Shown: positions 38,149 to 46,508 of the stretch, in pieces
How the letters are laid out: every line of letters starts with the position of its first letter
How positions within the stretch are numbered: the first letter of the stretch is position 1
NCBI RefSeq assembly: GCF_018263855.1
Contig: NZ_CP073318.1
Span: 5,580,001-5,644,000 of the forward strand
DNA: 64,000 bases
Source: Kutzneria sp. CA-103260
GTDB lineage: Bacteria; Actinomycetota; Actinomycetes; Mycobacteriales; Pseudonocardiaceae
Direction of reading: 5' to 3'
Notes under the pieces: model-generated
What the model was told of the DNA's origin: nothing
Seen by the model: only the letters and a program-made list of their open reading frames with translations
The model's database searches: none
Made by a program: the position numbers and the translations under genes

Positions 38149-38742
38149 TCATCGGCGCCGGAGCAGCGGCAGCAGGATGTCGTCGACGATGTGCTCGACG
38201 AAGCTCTGGTCGCTGGGCTCCCCGACGAGCACGAGCCGGTGCACGATGAGCGCCGGCACGATCTCGGCGAACAGTGCGGCCGCTCCGGGGACGAGGTGTT
38301 CGCCGTGCGCGCCGCCGAATGGCTGCTCGGTCATGGCCGCTTCGTCGCGTCGCAGGATCCGCCGCATTTCCGTCGCCAGGTCCGGATCGCTGCGCATGCC
38401 GGCGAACAGCGCGCCGAGCAGCCCGATCTCCTGCTCGGCGATCTGCTCGGCCAGCCATTCGACGGTCTGCAGCAGGTCCTGGCGGAGATCACCGGTGCGA
38501 GTCGCGGGCGGAACGCTCGCCGCGCGGTGCTCGACCGCCGCGGCCACCAGCACGGCCTTGCCGGCGTAGCGCCGGTAGACCGTGGGCTTGCCCACGCCGG
38601 CTTCGGCCGCGACCGACTCGATGGACAACTGGTCGTATCCGACCTCGACCAGCAGTCTCAGTGTCGCGTCGAGGATCGCCAGGTCTCGGCCGGTGTCGCG
38701 CGGCCTGCCCCGAGCAGGCTGCGCGTCGCGGGCAGCGGGCAC
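38149..38742 (-). CDS. TetR family transcriptional regulator
   Basis: 197 residues from GTG 38742, which has GGAGG 5 bases upstream. The N-terminal HTH is LSIESVAAEAGVGKPTVYRR. The C-terminal half (DLLQTVEWLAEQIAEQEIGL, FAEIVPALIVHRLVL) fits the TetR_C family. The open frame continues upstream into an IS110 remnant, but that extension is not part of this protein. It presumably controls the NmrA-like gene and itself. Confidence 0.88.
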   Translation of the reverse strand: MPAARDAQPARGRPRDTGRDLAILDATLRLLVEVGYDQLSIESVAAEAGVGKPTVYRRYAGKAVLVAAAVEHRAASVPPATRTGDLRQDLLQTVEWLAEQIAEQEIGLLGALFAGMRSDPDLATEMRRILRRDEAAMTEQPFGGAHGEHLVPGAAALFAEIVPALIVHRLVLVGEPSDQSFVEHIVDDILLPLLRRR

Positions 38743-38807
38743 ACCCACCTCCCATTTATGAAACGAAACGGGTACGTAATCAAATGTAGACCCGAGTGCG
38801 CCGGAGA

Positions 38808-39200
38808 TCAACCTCGATCCGCCGCAACCCGGTGCGCGTCGCAGACCATCCGCCGGTAGACCACGTCGGACAGGCGGTGCTTCAGGCACCGCATGGCCTC
38901 CATACCGGTCTTGATCACCGGAAGACGCCTCCAACGGCGCGGTGCCGTTCCACGACGCGAACCGGCCCTTGTCGACGAACCGGCCGATATCGCCGATATC
39001 CCCGATCAGACGGGCGGCGCTGGACGGGCCGATCCCGGTCAACTCCATCACGGTGCTGCCGCTGGCGGCGACCAACTCGCGCAGCTCGGCGTTGGCGGCC
39101 TTGATCCGCTTGTCGATCCGGTCCAGTTCGCCGACCAGGTCCGCGGCCAGTCGCGGGCGGGTGCGGCCCACGACATCTCGTGGACGCACCTGGAATAGTC
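38808..39200 (-). pseudogene. IS110-type transposase remnant with internal deletion
   Basis: The minus strand encodes the C-terminal IS110 region: ELTGIGPSSAARLIGDIGDI and RFASWNGTAPLEASSGD. After a frame change it reads KTGMEAMRCLKHRLSDVVYR, the family's last conserved segment. The block normally between them (HRLSRRGNR...) is missing, as is the N-terminal RuvC-like domain. It lies directly upstream of the TetR gene and may separate it from its old promoter. No other gene is seen from 38743 to 39323. Confidence 0.78.
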
Positions 39201-39323
39201 AGCCAGTCGAGTGAAGATGCGAGTGATCAACGATGCGGATGTGACAGGAACTATTTGGTGCGTCTAGGGTTTTGTTGATCAATACGCCAGGGCTGTCCAC
39301 TGGGGAGGATCGCCCTCCGTCAC

Positions 39324-40838
39324 ATGTGGATGGACTTCGTGCTTGACACCATCACCGACTGCCCGCCGACCAGCAGGGAACTGGACTCGCCCAGCACGCC
39401 ACCCAGAAGACGGACGCTGTTAGTCGCGCTGGCGTCAGCAACCGCCCTGCACGGACTGTCGTCGGCATTGATCGCCGCACTACTTCCCACGCTGCAGAAT
39501 CACTATCCGGGTCGCGCGACCGGAACCTGGATCACCAGCGCGTTCTTCCTCGCGGCCGCCCTCGCCGCGCCTACCGGTGGCCGCCTCGCCGACCTGTTCG
39601 GCGCCCGCCGCGTGGCGGTCAGCGGACTGGTGCTGGTCGCCGTCGGCTCGGCGCTGGCCGCCCTCGCGCCCGCGCCGGCATGGCTCGTCGTCGCACGGGC
39701 GATCACCGGCGTCGGCACAGCCGTGCAGTACCCCGCCGCGCTCGGCCTGCTCCGACGACACTCGTCGGTCACCAATGCCACCACCGGTCTCGCGTTCATC
39801 GCCGTCGCCAGCGAGGTGGCCTTCGCTGCCGCGCCGAGCCTGGGCACGGCCGTCATGCAGTGGGCGGGCTGGCGGGTGGCGATCGCCATGCCAAGCCTGT
39901 TCGCAGTGGTCGCGGCTATCCTCATGCTCGTCGGCACGAGCCGGGAACGAGCTGCGTGGGCGGGCTGGAGACGATTGCTTGTCACCCTCGACCTGCCAGG
40001 CATGGCGACGTTCTGTGCGGCGGTGATCGTCGTGGTGACTTTTCTGATCACGATGCCGCAACCACACTGGACCCTGCTCGTGGCGTTCCCGGTGCTGGTG
40101 GCGGTGTTATGGGTGTGGGAGCGTCGGTTCGCGCCGGTGCCGTTCCTGGCACCACGCGTGGTCACCGATCGCGATCTTGTTCTCACGCTCGGTCGGACAC
40201 TGCTGTTCTACTGCTGCTTCTATGTCGTCTTCTACGCGTTGCCGGTGTGGCTGGCCGCCCACGCCGTGGATGCGAGCCAGATCGCGCTGGCGATGCTGCC
40301 GCTGCCGGTGGCTGTCGTCGGCACTTGTCTGATCGCCCGCCGTGTCGTCCGCCGAGCGGGCGCGCACGTGGCGCTGGGCATCGGGGCATTCGGTCTGCTG
40401 CTGGCCGCCGCGCTGCCGCTGGTGCCGAACGTCCCGGAACTCCAGATTGCCGTCGGCGTGGCCGCGTTGCTCGCGGTGCCGGCGGGGCTGGTCAACGTCG
40501 CCAACCAACGCGTGCTGCTGTACTTCGCGCCAGTCACGCACATCGCCTCCGTCGGTGGGATGTACCGGATCGCGCAGTTCGTCGGTGGCGGTATCGCGGC
40601 GGCCGTGCTGCACCTGACCGACGCTGATGACGTCCTGCCGAAGTTATCCGCGGTCACCGCGGCCGGTGCCGCGATCCTGATCGTGACGAGCGTGATCGGC
40701 GTCGTCAGGAACCGACGATCGCTGACCCGAACCGGGCGGCACCGCAAGATCCCCCGTGAAGAATGTTTCGGTGATGAAAGCATGAGTGCGGCGGGCGAGG
40801 CCGATGTCGGCCAGGCAGTCCCCCCAGCGCCAGCGTGA
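39324..40838 (+). CDS. MFS transporter (DHA2-like)
   Basis: 504 residues with about 14 hydrophobic segments. MFS motif A appears as GGRLADLFGARRVAVSGLVL, followed by VVARAITGVGTAVQYPAALG. It is an exporter of unknown substrate. The start is either ATG 39324 or ATG 39330; GGGGAGG lies 17 bases upstream, so the ribosome site is not ideal. The polar tail after the last helix (RRSLTRTGRHRKIPREECFG) is unusual but continuous. Confidence 0.85.
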   Translation: MWMDFVLDTITDCPPTSRELDSPSTPPRRRTLLVALASATALHGLSSALIAALLPTLQNHYPGRATGTWITSAFFLAAALAAPTGGRLADLFGARRVAVSGLVLVAVGSALAALAPAPAWLVVARAITGVGTAVQYPAALGLLRRHSSVTNATTGLAFIAVASEVAFAAAPSLGTAVMQWAGWRVAIAMPSLFAVVAAILMLVGTSRERAAWAGWRRLLVTLDLPGMATFCAAVIVVVTFLITMPQPHWTLLVAFPVLVAVLWVWERRFAPVPFLAPRVVTDRDLVLTLGRTLLFYCCFYVVFYALPVWLAAHAVDASQIALAMLPLPVAVVGTCLIARRVVRRAGAHVALGIGAFGLLLAAALPLVPNVPELQIAVGVAALLAVPAGLVNVANQRVLLYFAPVTHIASVGGMYRIAQFVGGGIAAAVLHLTDADDVLPKLSAVTAAGAAILIVTSVIGVVRNRRSLTRTGRHRKIPREECFGDESMSAAGEADVGQAVPPAPA

Positions 40839-40887
40839 TCGCAGGTCGCAGATGAACCAAGAACCTGATCCGCTGACCTGTCACACG

Positions 40888-40947
40888 GATCGCCATCTCC
40901 TTGTCTTTGCTGTCGAGACAGGCGGCACAGACAAGGAGATGGCGGTC
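40888..40947 (+). promoter_or_regulatory. 19-bp hairpin burying the cupin ribosome binding site
   Basis: Arm 40888-40906 (GATCGCCATCTCCTTGTCT) pairs with 40929-40947 over 19 positions, with one G-U. The loop has an inner CTGTC/GACAG helix. The right arm contains AAGGAG (40933-40938), and the cupin ATG starts at 40948, directly after the stem. Confidence 0.6.
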
Positions 40948-41418
40948 ATGTCCTACCCGGACAAGGTCTACTTCAGCAGCGCCGGCGAGGTCAGCGCGAG
41001 CTTCCGCGCGGCTGACACCCCGCCCGACCTCGGCACGCCCGGGGACGGCATGCACTACCTGGCCACCACCGAGCTGACGCGCGGCGAGTTCGGCCTGTAC
41101 CGCGTCATGATGAAGCCGCGGGCCGGTGGGCCGAGCGCGCATTTTCACCGGACGATCTCGGAGTCCTTCTACATCCTCGACGGCACGGTCCGGCTGTTCA
41201 ACGGGGAGAAGTGGATCGAGGGCCAGGCCGGTGACTTCCTCCACGTGCCGCCGGGCGGGCTGCACGCCTTCCGCAACGACGCCGACGCCCCGGCCGAGAT
41301 GCTGCTGCTGTTCACGCCGGGCGCGCCGCGCGAGGAGTACTTCGAGAAGATCGGCCAGATCCCGGCGGACGAGCGCGCCGACTTCCTCGCCAAGCACGAC
41401 TCGTACTTCGTGGACTGA
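40948..41418 (+). CDS. Cupin domain protein
   Basis: 156 residues, single cupin barrel: motif 1 PRAGGPSAHFHRTISESFYI (metal ligands H, H, E) and motif 2 GDFLHVPPGGLHAFRN. ATG 40948 (MSYPDKVYF) is chosen because AAGGAG lies 9 bases upstream; the ATG at 40939 is too close to it. The ribosome site lies inside a long hairpin, suggesting translational control. The function is unknown; cupins of this type include dioxygenases and storage-like proteins. Confidence 0.85.
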   Translation: MSYPDKVYFSSAGEVSASFRAADTPPDLGTPGDGMHYLATTELTRGEFGLYRVMMKPRAGGPSAHFHRTISESFYILDGTVRLFNGEKWIEGQAGDFLHVPPGGLHAFRNDADAPAEMLLLFTPGAPREEYFEKIGQIPADERADFLAKHDSYFVD

Positions 41419-41450
41419 CGGAGTGCCGGCGGGTGCGAGCCCGCCGGCAT

Positions 41451-41870
41451 TCACCTGGTGAGCAGACCGGTGGTCTGGCCGATCTCGATCAGATAGCCGT
41501 CCGGGTCGCGGAGGTAGCACCGCACCTCGGCCCCGCGGTCCTGCGGCTCGGTCAGGAACTCCGCGCCCTTCGCGCGGGCCTGGGCGTGGAACTCCACGAT
41601 GTCGGCCACCCGGACGTTGAGGAACGCCGACACCGGGTCGCCGGGCTCGGGTGCGGTCAGGGTCACGTCCGGCTTGTCCGGAGTGGGGCCGCCGCCGGGG
41701 TTCATGATGATCCACGTGTTGGCGACGCGCACGGTGGCGGGGTTCTCGGCCAGCACGACGTGCCCGCCGAAGATGTCGGCGTAGAACTCGCGCGAGACCT
41801 TGACGTCGCGCACGGTCAGGAAGTGGGTCACGATCAGGCCCTGCTCCGGCGCGGGAAACCGTTCTGTCAC
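41451..41870 (-). CDS. VOC (glyoxalase/bleomycin-resistance-like) protein
   Basis: 139 residues, two betaalphabetabetabeta modules of the vicinal oxygen chelate fold: IVTHFLTVRDVKVSREFYAD and LRDPDGYLIEIGQTTG. Metal-ligand positions are the His in VTHFL and the Glu in LIEIG. GTG 41870 has GGGAGGAG 7 bases upstream; the longer frame upstream has no family match. It is convergent with the cupin gene. The substrate is unknown. Confidence 0.87.
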   Translation of the reverse strand: MTERFPAPEQGLIVTHFLTVRDVKVSREFYADIFGGHVVLAENPATVRVANTWIIMNPGGGPTPDKPDVTLTAPEPGDPVSAFLNVRVADIVEFHAQARAKGAEFLTEPQDRGAEVRCYLRDPDGYLIEIGQTTGLLTR

Positions 41871-42133
41871 TGAAAACTCCTCCCGGTCGTTGTCACCAGC
41901 GAAGACCGGACAGCGGAGGAGTTTGTGACAGTCACGAACCGTCGGGCTGCGCGGTCTTACCAGCGAGGACACCGACCACCAGATCGCGACACTCGTGCCG
42001 GTCGTGGGCATCGGCGGGACCAGGGCCATCGAACTGGCCGAGCGCGACGTGGACGCGCTTGCCGCATGGCGCGGCTGTCACAGACGGGGAGGCTCTCCTG
42101 TCTCTCTGTGGACAGTCCCTTTTGGAGGAACGC

Positions 42134-42547
42134 ATGAGCGCCGAGCACGCATACTTGCCCCCGGGCGTCGAAGTGATCACGACCCTGCCGGAGGCGGCGG
42201 TCCGGATCCCGGCCGGCGCCGAAGCCAGGACCATCCGGGTCACCCTGCCGCCCGGCGACCCCGGCGCGCCGCCACACCGGCACCCCGGGCCGCTCTTCGG
42301 CTATGTGACCCAGGGCGAGATCCTCTTCGAGCTGGAGGGGCAGCCGCCCCGGGTGCTCAAGGCCGGTGACGCCCTGTTCGAACCCGGGGGCGATGTGATC
42401 CACCTCCAGGGTGCCAACAATCTTCCGGACGCGCAGTCGCAGCTGGTGGTGACCATGTTCGCGCCGCCGGGCACCCCGGTCCTGACCATGGTCAGCCCGG
42501 AGGAACTGGCCGAACGACAGGCAGACCGTCCACGCCGAACGCGTTGA
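42134..42547 (+). CDS. Small cupin domain protein
   Basis: 137 residues. Cupin motif 1 is PGAPPHRHPGPLFGYVTQGE and motif 2 is DALFEPGGDVIHLQGAN. ATG 42134 has GGAGG 7 bases upstream. It is probably a single-domain metal-binding cupin. It is unlike the cupin at 40948 in detail, so not a recent duplicate. No partner is identified; bases 41871-42133 hold no convincing gene. Confidence 0.83.
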   Translation: MSAEHAYLPPGVEVITTLPEAAVRIPAGAEARTIRVTLPPGDPGAPPHRHPGPLFGYVTQGEILFELEGQPPRVLKAGDALFEPGGDVIHLQGANNLPDAQSQLVVTMFAPPGTPVLTMVSPEELAERQADRPRRTR

Positions 42548-42548
42548 C

Positions 42549-42690
42549 GGCGTCGACCAGTGCGCGGCGTCGGCCGGTGTGGTCTCCAGCGTCGTGGTGA
42601 TCACCCGCTCGACGTCGGTCCGGTCGACGGCGAATCGGTTGCGCCACTTGTATCCACTGACAACGAACCACCAACTCAGAACACCAGGAC
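42549..42690 (-). pseudogene. IS630-type transposase remnant
   Basis: The minus strand encodes KWRNRFAVDRTDVERVITTT followed by LETTPADAAHWST. This matches the HTH/linker region of IS630 transposases (VxxWRxRF... and VE..V..TLE.TP..ATHWS), with the GLDGL...GRP segment between them deleted. Both ends are lost. The rest of 42548-42771 holds nothing else. Confidence 0.55.
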
Positions 42691-42771
42691 GCGTCGCATA
42701 CGCGACGCGGAGATCACCGCGGCCGAGGCGATATGCTCCGTCCGTCAGCCCGACGACGTGGAAGGTGACCA

Positions 42772-43599
42772 ATGGCGGATGCGTTGGCCTGGGTGCCACC
42801 CAACGTCGACTTGACCACGCCGAGCGCGGCACGTGCCTACGACGCACTGCTGGGCGGCGCCCACAACTTCGAAGTGGATCGGGCGTTCGCCCGCAAGGCC
42901 GAGAAGGTCTTCCCCGGCGTAGCCGTCTCCTGCCAGGCCAACAGGGCCTTCCTCCGGCGTGTCGTGCAGTTCCTGATGCGCAACGGCGTCAGGCAGTTCC
43001 TCGACATCGGCTCCGGCATCCCCACGGTCGGCAATGTCCACGAGGTCGCCCAGGCGATCGACCCCGCCTGCCGGGTGGCATATGTGGACAACGAGGCGGT
43101 GGCCGTGGCACACAGCGATTTGATTTTGCAGGACAACGACAACGCCACGATCGTCCAGGCCGACGTCCGTGAGCCGGAGAGCATCCTGGAGGCTCCCGAA
43201 GTCCGGAGGTTGCTGGATTTCGACCAGCCGGTGGCGGTGCTGATGCTGGCCCTGCTGCATTTCGTGCCCGATTCTGACGATCCGGCGGCCTTGGTCGCTC
43301 CCTATCGGGACGCGCTGATCCCCGGCAGCTATCTGGCCATCACACACGCCACAGGCGACTCTCGGCCCACAGAAATGCGCGCACTGGAGAAGCTGTACGC
43401 CACCAGCAGCAACCCCGCAGTCGCACGCACCACCCAGTGGATCACGGGCCTGTTCGGTGACTGGGAACTGGTCGAACCCGGCGCCGCCTACGTGCCGGAG
43501 TGGCAGCCCGATAACCACGTGGACTTGCCATCGCATCCCGAGCACTACATCTTCTTCGGCGGTCTGGCCCGCAAGCCCACACTACCGGCAGTTTCATAA
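42772..43599 (+). CDS. S-adenosylmethionine methyltransferase, DUF574/Methyltransf_19 type
   Basis: 275 residues. The actinobacterial family hallmarks are near the N-terminus: VDLTTPSAARAYDALLGGAH NF and later FLDIGSGIPTVGNVHEVAQ (SAM-binding loop), plus VAYVDNEAVAVAHS and VADVREPESIL-like contacts. The C-terminal LPSHPEHYIFFGGLARKP closes the fold. These proteins are abundant in actinomycetes, often next to HTH/DUF397 genes, and their substrates are unknown. It stands alone here. Confidence 0.92.
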   Translation: MADALAWVPPNVDLTTPSAARAYDALLGGAHNFEVDRAFARKAEKVFPGVAVSCQANRAFLRRVVQFLMRNGVRQFLDIGSGIPTVGNVHEVAQAIDPACRVAYVDNEAVAVAHSDLILQDNDNATIVQADVREPESILEAPEVRRLLDFDQPVAVLMLALLHFVPDSDDPAALVAPYRDALIPGSYLAITHATGDSRPTEMRALEKLYATSSNPAVARTTQWITGLFGDWELVEPGAAYVPEWQPDNHVDLPSHPEHYIFFGGLARKPTLPAVS

Positions 43600-43781
43600 C
43601 GCGTGATGTAGAGGTTCGGAGACTGTCGGTCCGCGACGGCGTCGAGAAGGTTCCCAACTCGATGTGCGGGACCGTGGCACCGCGAGCTACTCCGTGCTGG
43701 ACGCAGACCAGCCGCCCATCCGACGCGACCGAGTGGCTGCCGAAGGATGCGGCGTTCGCCGGGAGTTCCTAGGGTGGAGCG

Positions 43782-44969
43782 GTGTGGGAGAGGGTGCTGG
43801 ACCGCCTGCGGGCGCGGCTTGAGGCGAGCCTCGCCGACGCGAGAATCGCCCTTCCCTGGTGGGTGCCGATCTGGGCGAGCGGGCTCGGCACGGTGTTCGC
43901 GGTCATCGCGGTGGTGCAGCGGAGCGCGGTACTGCCCCCGGCGCTGATCGTGCTGGCTCTCGCCCTCATGCTCGTGACGGCGCTGATGTGGGTGGTCAGC
44001 GGCGTGCTCGCGCCGTCGTGGCTGAAGGCGGTCACCGTGGTCGCGGCGGTGGCGGTGCTGCTCAACCGCCCGGTCGTCCCGGACTTCGCGCCGATACTGC
44101 TTGCGCTCGTGACGGCCGAGTTGGCCGCGATCGCGCGTCCCCGGCTGGCGGTCGCCACCGCGGCCGTGGGCATCGCGGTGCTGGGCGCGGCCACGGCGTG
44201 GGCTGGGCTGGTGGGCTTCTCCGTGTATTCGGTCGCGGTGCTGCTCGGTCTGTGCGCCGGGTTCATGCTCCGCTGGTACGTCCGCGCGCTGGACGCCGAG
44301 CGCGGCAAGCAGGAGGCCATCCGCGAGCAGGCGATTCTCGCTGAGCGACAGCACATCGCCCGCGAGGTGCACGACGTCGTCGGACATTCGCTCAGCATCA
44401 CGCTGCTGCACCTGACCGGAGCCCGGCGCGCCCTGCAGCAGGACCGGAACGTCGACAACGCGGTCGACACGCTCACCGAGGCCGAGCGGGTGGGCAGACT
44501 GGCGATGGCCGACTTCCGAGGGACGATCAGCCTGCTCACCGGTTCGTCGGGCACCCAGGCGCTGCCGGGGGTCGACGACATCGCTGGGCTGGTCGAGCGC
44601 ACGCGTGCGGCCGGCCTGGACGTGCGCTACGAGCAGTCGGGCGACCTGACGGCGGTGACCGGCGCGGCCGGGCTCGGCCTCTACCGCATTGCGCAGGAGT
44701 CCCTGGCCAACGTCACCAAGCACGCCTCGGACAGCACTGTCCGGATCCGGCTGCGCGTGGGTCCTGACGGCCTCATACTGACTGTCCGTAACAGGCTGTC
44801 CGGCGCCGTGCCTGACGGCAGGGCTTCCGGTAACGGGTTGGCGGGTATGTCCGCCCGGGCCGCTCAACTGGGCGCCGAGCTATTTGCCGGTCCGAAGGGG
44901 GGCGACTGGGTCGTGGATGTCAGGGTGCCGTGCGACGTGGACGCTCCCGATCGGCCGGTCGCGTCGTGA
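43782..44969 (+). CDS. NarL-type sensor histidine kinase
   Basis: 395 residues. About five membrane segments (residues 25-165) are followed by the HisKA_3 dimerisation motif ERQHIAREVHDVVGHSLSI with the phospho-acceptor His197. A HATPase domain ends in SGNGLAGMSARAAQLGAEL. A -10-like TAGGGT lies at 43770-43775, seven bases before the GTG, suggesting a leaderless mRNA. It overlaps the next regulator by 4 bases (GTGA), so the two form a co-translated two-component pair. Confidence 0.92.
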   Translation: MWERVLDRLRARLEASLADARIALPWWVPIWASGLGTVFAVIAVVQRSAVLPPALIVLALALMLVTALMWVVSGVLAPSWLKAVTVVAAVAVLLNRPVVPDFAPILLALVTAELAAIARPRLAVATAAVGIAVLGAATAWAGLVGFSVYSVAVLLGLCAGFMLRWYVRALDAERGKQEAIREQAILAERQHIAREVHDVVGHSLSITLLHLTGARRALQQDRNVDNAVDTLTEAERVGRLAMADFRGTISLLTGSSGTQALPGVDDIAGLVERTRAAGLDVRYEQSGDLTAVTGAAGLGLYRIAQESLANVTKHASDSTVRIRLRVGPDGLILTVRNRLSGAVPDGRASGNGLAGMSARAAQLGAELFAGPKGGDWVVDVRVPCDVDAPDRPVAS

Positions 44970-46483
44970 CCGGGCCGGCCGACGCCGAGATCCGGGTCCT
45001 GCTCGTCGACGACCAGGAGCTGGCGCGCTCCGGTCTACGGCTCATCCTGCGCCCCAACGACGGGTTCGTGATCGCCGGAGAATGCGGTGACGGGGCTGAG
45101 GTGCCCGCGGCGCTCGCCGCGACCGAGGTCGATGTCGTCGTGATGGACCTGCGGATGAAGAATGTGGGCGGGATCGAGGCAACCCGGCGGCTGCGGCAGT
45201 CCGGGGACCACCCGCCGGTGCTCGCACTGACGACCTTCGACGACGACGAGTTGCTGGCCGGTGCGCTGCGCGCGGGGGCCGTCGGCTACGTCCTCAAGGA
45301 CTCCTCCGCGGAGGACCTGATCCGCGCCGTGCGCGCCGTTGCCGCGGGCGACGCCTGGCTGGACGCCGCGGTCACCGCACGAGTGCTCACCACCTACCGG
45401 CAGGCCGCCCCCGACAGGGCCGCTGGGCCGCCGCCCGGGCTGCTGACCGCCCGCGAGCAGGACGTGCTCCGGGCCGTCGGCCGTGGCCTGACCGACGCCG
45501 AGATCGCGGCCTCGCTGGTGATCTCCGAGGTCACCGTGAGGAGCGACCTCGGCCGGATCTTCGCCAAGCTCGGGCTGCGCGACCGGACCGCCGCCGTCAT
45601 CTACGCCTTCGACCACGGCATCGTCAACCCCGGTGAAGTTGGGCGTGACCATGCGCCGCGGCCGATCGTCCGGGACCGGCCGACGGTCAGGGCAGGGTCG
45701 GTTTCCGCGCCGCCGCTTCGGTTTTCCGCGCTCGGGCCACTGCGGGCATGGCGCGGCGTGGCGCAACTGGACCTCGGTCCGGTCCGCCAACAGGCGTTGC
45801 TGGCCGCCCTGGTGCTGCGCTCGGACCAGACGGTCACCGACGCCGAGCTCCTCGACGGAGTCTGGGGGCTCGAGCCGCCCGGCACAGGTGTCAACGTGCT
45901 GCGGACGTACGTGCTTCGGCTGCGCACGTGCCTACGGGCCGCCGGCGAGAGCACGAAGGAATCGGTGATCCGCCGCAGCCGGACGGGATACAGCTTCGTC
46001 GGACACGCCGTCCGGATGGATGTGACGCGCCTGCGGGAGATCACCGCCGAAGCGGGCGCGGCCGAGGAGGCCGGCGAGCTGGCCATGGCGGTGGACGCGT
46101 GCACTGACGCGCTCGACCTCTTCCACGGCGAGCCCTTGGCCGGGCTTCCCGGCCCGTTCGCGGCAGGCGAAAGGCTGCGGCTCGTCGAGCGTAAGGTCAA
46201 GCTGTCCCAACAGAAAGCGGAGCTGCAGCTGCGACTGGGGCGGTACGTCGAGACGGCCGACGAGCTGTCCGCCGTGCTGGCGGTCAACCCGCATCGGGAA
46301 CCGCTCGCGGCACTTCTGATGCGCGCCCTGTACGCCCGCGGCCTGCGCGCCGAGGCGCTCGCGGTGTACCGGCGGATCCATGACCAGCTGGTGCGGGACT
46401 TCGAAGTCGAGCCGGGCGAGGAGCTACGGCGCACGCGCGCGGCGGTGCTGCGCAGGGACGACGGGTACCTCGGCTTCGCCTGA
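44966..46483 (+). CDS. Response regulator fused to a complete SARP (REC-LuxR HTH-wHTH-BTAD)
   Basis: 505 residues with four domains in one uninterrupted frame. The receiver domain (residues 9-125) has phospho-acceptor Asp61 in VVVMDLRM and Lys111. A NarL/LuxR helix-turn-helix follows (about 160-215; LTAREQDVLRAVGRGLTDAE). From 251 a SARP winged helix begins (LRFSALGPLRAWRGVAQLDL, LLAALVLRSDQTVTDAELLD), and a bacterial transcriptional activation domain runs to 500 (AEALAVYRRIHDQLVRDFEV). Both DNA-binding modules look intact. The GTG start overlaps the kinase stop. It probably converts a kinase signal into SARP-type activation. Confidence 0.93.
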   Translation: MTGPADAEIRVLLVDDQELARSGLRLILRPNDGFVIAGECGDGAEVPAALAATEVDVVVMDLRMKNVGGIEATRRLRQSGDHPPVLALTTFDDDELLAGALRAGAVGYVLKDSSAEDLIRAVRAVAAGDAWLDAAVTARVLTTYRQAAPDRAAGPPPGLLTAREQDVLRAVGRGLTDAEIAASLVISEVTVRSDLGRIFAKLGLRDRTAAVIYAFDHGIVNPGEVGRDHAPRPIVRDRPTVRAGSVSAPPLRFSALGPLRAWRGVAQLDLGPVRQQALLAALVLRSDQTVTDAELLDGVWGLEPPGTGVNVLRTYVLRLRTCLRAAGESTKESVIRRSRTGYSFVGHAVRMDVTRLREITAEAGAAEEAGELAMAVDACTDALDLFHGEPLAGLPGPFAAGERLRLVERKVKLSQQKAELQLRLGRYVETADELSAVLAVNPHREPLAALLMRALYARGLRAEALAVYRRIHDQLVRDFEVEPGEELRRTRAAVLRRDDGYLGFA

Positions 46484-46508
46484 AATTTCCCTCTGGCCGA
46501 AACCTGGA

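Noticed and set aside
38149..39189. 346-codon single gene (IS110 region plus TetR)
   Set aside because: The frame fuses a transposase remnant with an intact TetR gene that has its own GTG and ribosome site.
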